Positions 63,845 through 64,000 of a stretch of 64,000 nucleotides of DNA are shown here, one piece after another. Source of the stretch: Alphaproteobacteria bacterium (GTDB lineage Bacteria; Pseudomonadota; Alphaproteobacteria; SHVP01). Numbering within the stretch: the stretch's first letter is position 1; the number at the start of each line of letters is the position of its first letter. Where the stretch lies: NCBI GenBank assembly GCA_016869765.1, contig VGES01000019.1:1-64000 (forward strand), given 5' to 3'. The position numbers and the translations under genes were made by a program. The notes beneath the pieces are model-generated. The model was not told where the DNA came from. It saw only the letters and a list, made by a program, of their open reading frames with translations, and did no database searches.

Positions 63845-64000
63845 ATGAAAAAGGGTCTGCTCATCGGTCTCGGCGTCGTCGGCGCGATTGTTGCCGTCGT
63901 TATCGTCGTCATCGTCGTCGTCATCGGCTCGATCAACTCGATCGTCAAAACCGCCATCGAGTCGGTCGGTAGCGAGGCCACCCAGACGAAGGTTGCGGTG
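63845..64000 (+). CDS. Membrane-anchored protein, N-terminal part (AsmA/DUF748-like)
   Basis: The first 52 codons of a gene that continues beyond the window. The peptide MKKGLLIGLGVVGAIVAVV begins a long hydrophobic anchor (to about residue 28), followed by SINSIVKTAIESVGSEATQT. This anchor plus a helix ending near a TxxxV segment resembles the start of AsmA/DUF748-like envelope proteins. With so little sequence the family call is tentative. It starts 67 bases after the stop of the second mini Sel1 gene, with only a weak ribosome site (GAGG, about eight bases upstream). Confidence 0.6.
   Translation, partial: MKKGLLIGLGVVGAIVAVVIVVIVVVIGSINSIVKTAIESVGSEATQTKVAV

Overview
The window is a gene-dense, high-G+C piece of an alphaproteobacterial chromosome. 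The gene set (carA-carB-greA, yqeY-dnaG-rpoD, the ELM1-like protein next to trxB, folB beside a pteridine-reductase-like SDR) suggests a Rhodospirillales-like organism. That placement is inferred from gene content and order; no rRNA gene is present. About 60 protein genes, one tRNA and one strong candidate small RNA are described. Many adjacent genes overlap by 4 bases (ATGA or GTGA), so translational coupling is common. No CRISPR array, insertion sequence or prophage was seen.

Layout. 1-7044: the start of pgsA, uvrC, a four-gene coupled operon (two half-size YeeE/YedE sulfur-transport proteins, an SDR, folB), a small unknown gene and uvrB, all on the minus strand. 7109-14782: plus-strand metabolic genes (flavin reductase, bicupin-like protein, class I aminotransferase, panE), a divergent EF-G paralogue, msrP and a secreted hydrolase. 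14776-18112: a patatin-like protein and a dienelactone-hydrolase-like protein on the minus strand, followed by a structured candidate RNA with a textbook terminator. 18487-23977: a glycan cluster (GT-C transferase, methyltransferase, GT2, DegT aminotransferase, epimerase). 23990-33628: LysR, trxB, ELM1, Lrp/AsnC, MmcQ-like protein, greA, carB, carA and yqeY. 33700-39481: dnaG, rpoD, a TacAT-type toxin-antitoxin pair and a lipoprotein. 39844-46524: three tandem MFS exporters, chaC, an FAD oxidoreductase and a VOC protein.

46551-57609 is an accessory catabolic-looking region: MarC, a racemase-superfamily protein, two alpha/beta hydrolases, an acyl-CoA ligase, an amidohydrolase, an RraA-like protein, a RidA-like protein, a peptide-type solute-binding protein, an LLM flavin monooxygenase and a DMT exporter, with a CAT-anticodon tRNA in the middle. 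By eye, six of these enzymes lack a residue that is catalytic in the best-known members of their superfamily. I regard this as the most interesting protein-level signal in the window.

57903-61137 is a lower-G+C glycan island (methyltransferase, polytopic GT, GT2) that looks horizontally acquired. 61425-64000 holds an orphan PAS histidine kinase, two paralogous secreted mini Sel1-like proteins and the start of a membrane-anchored protein. Function calls come from motif recognition and context only; no database search was run.
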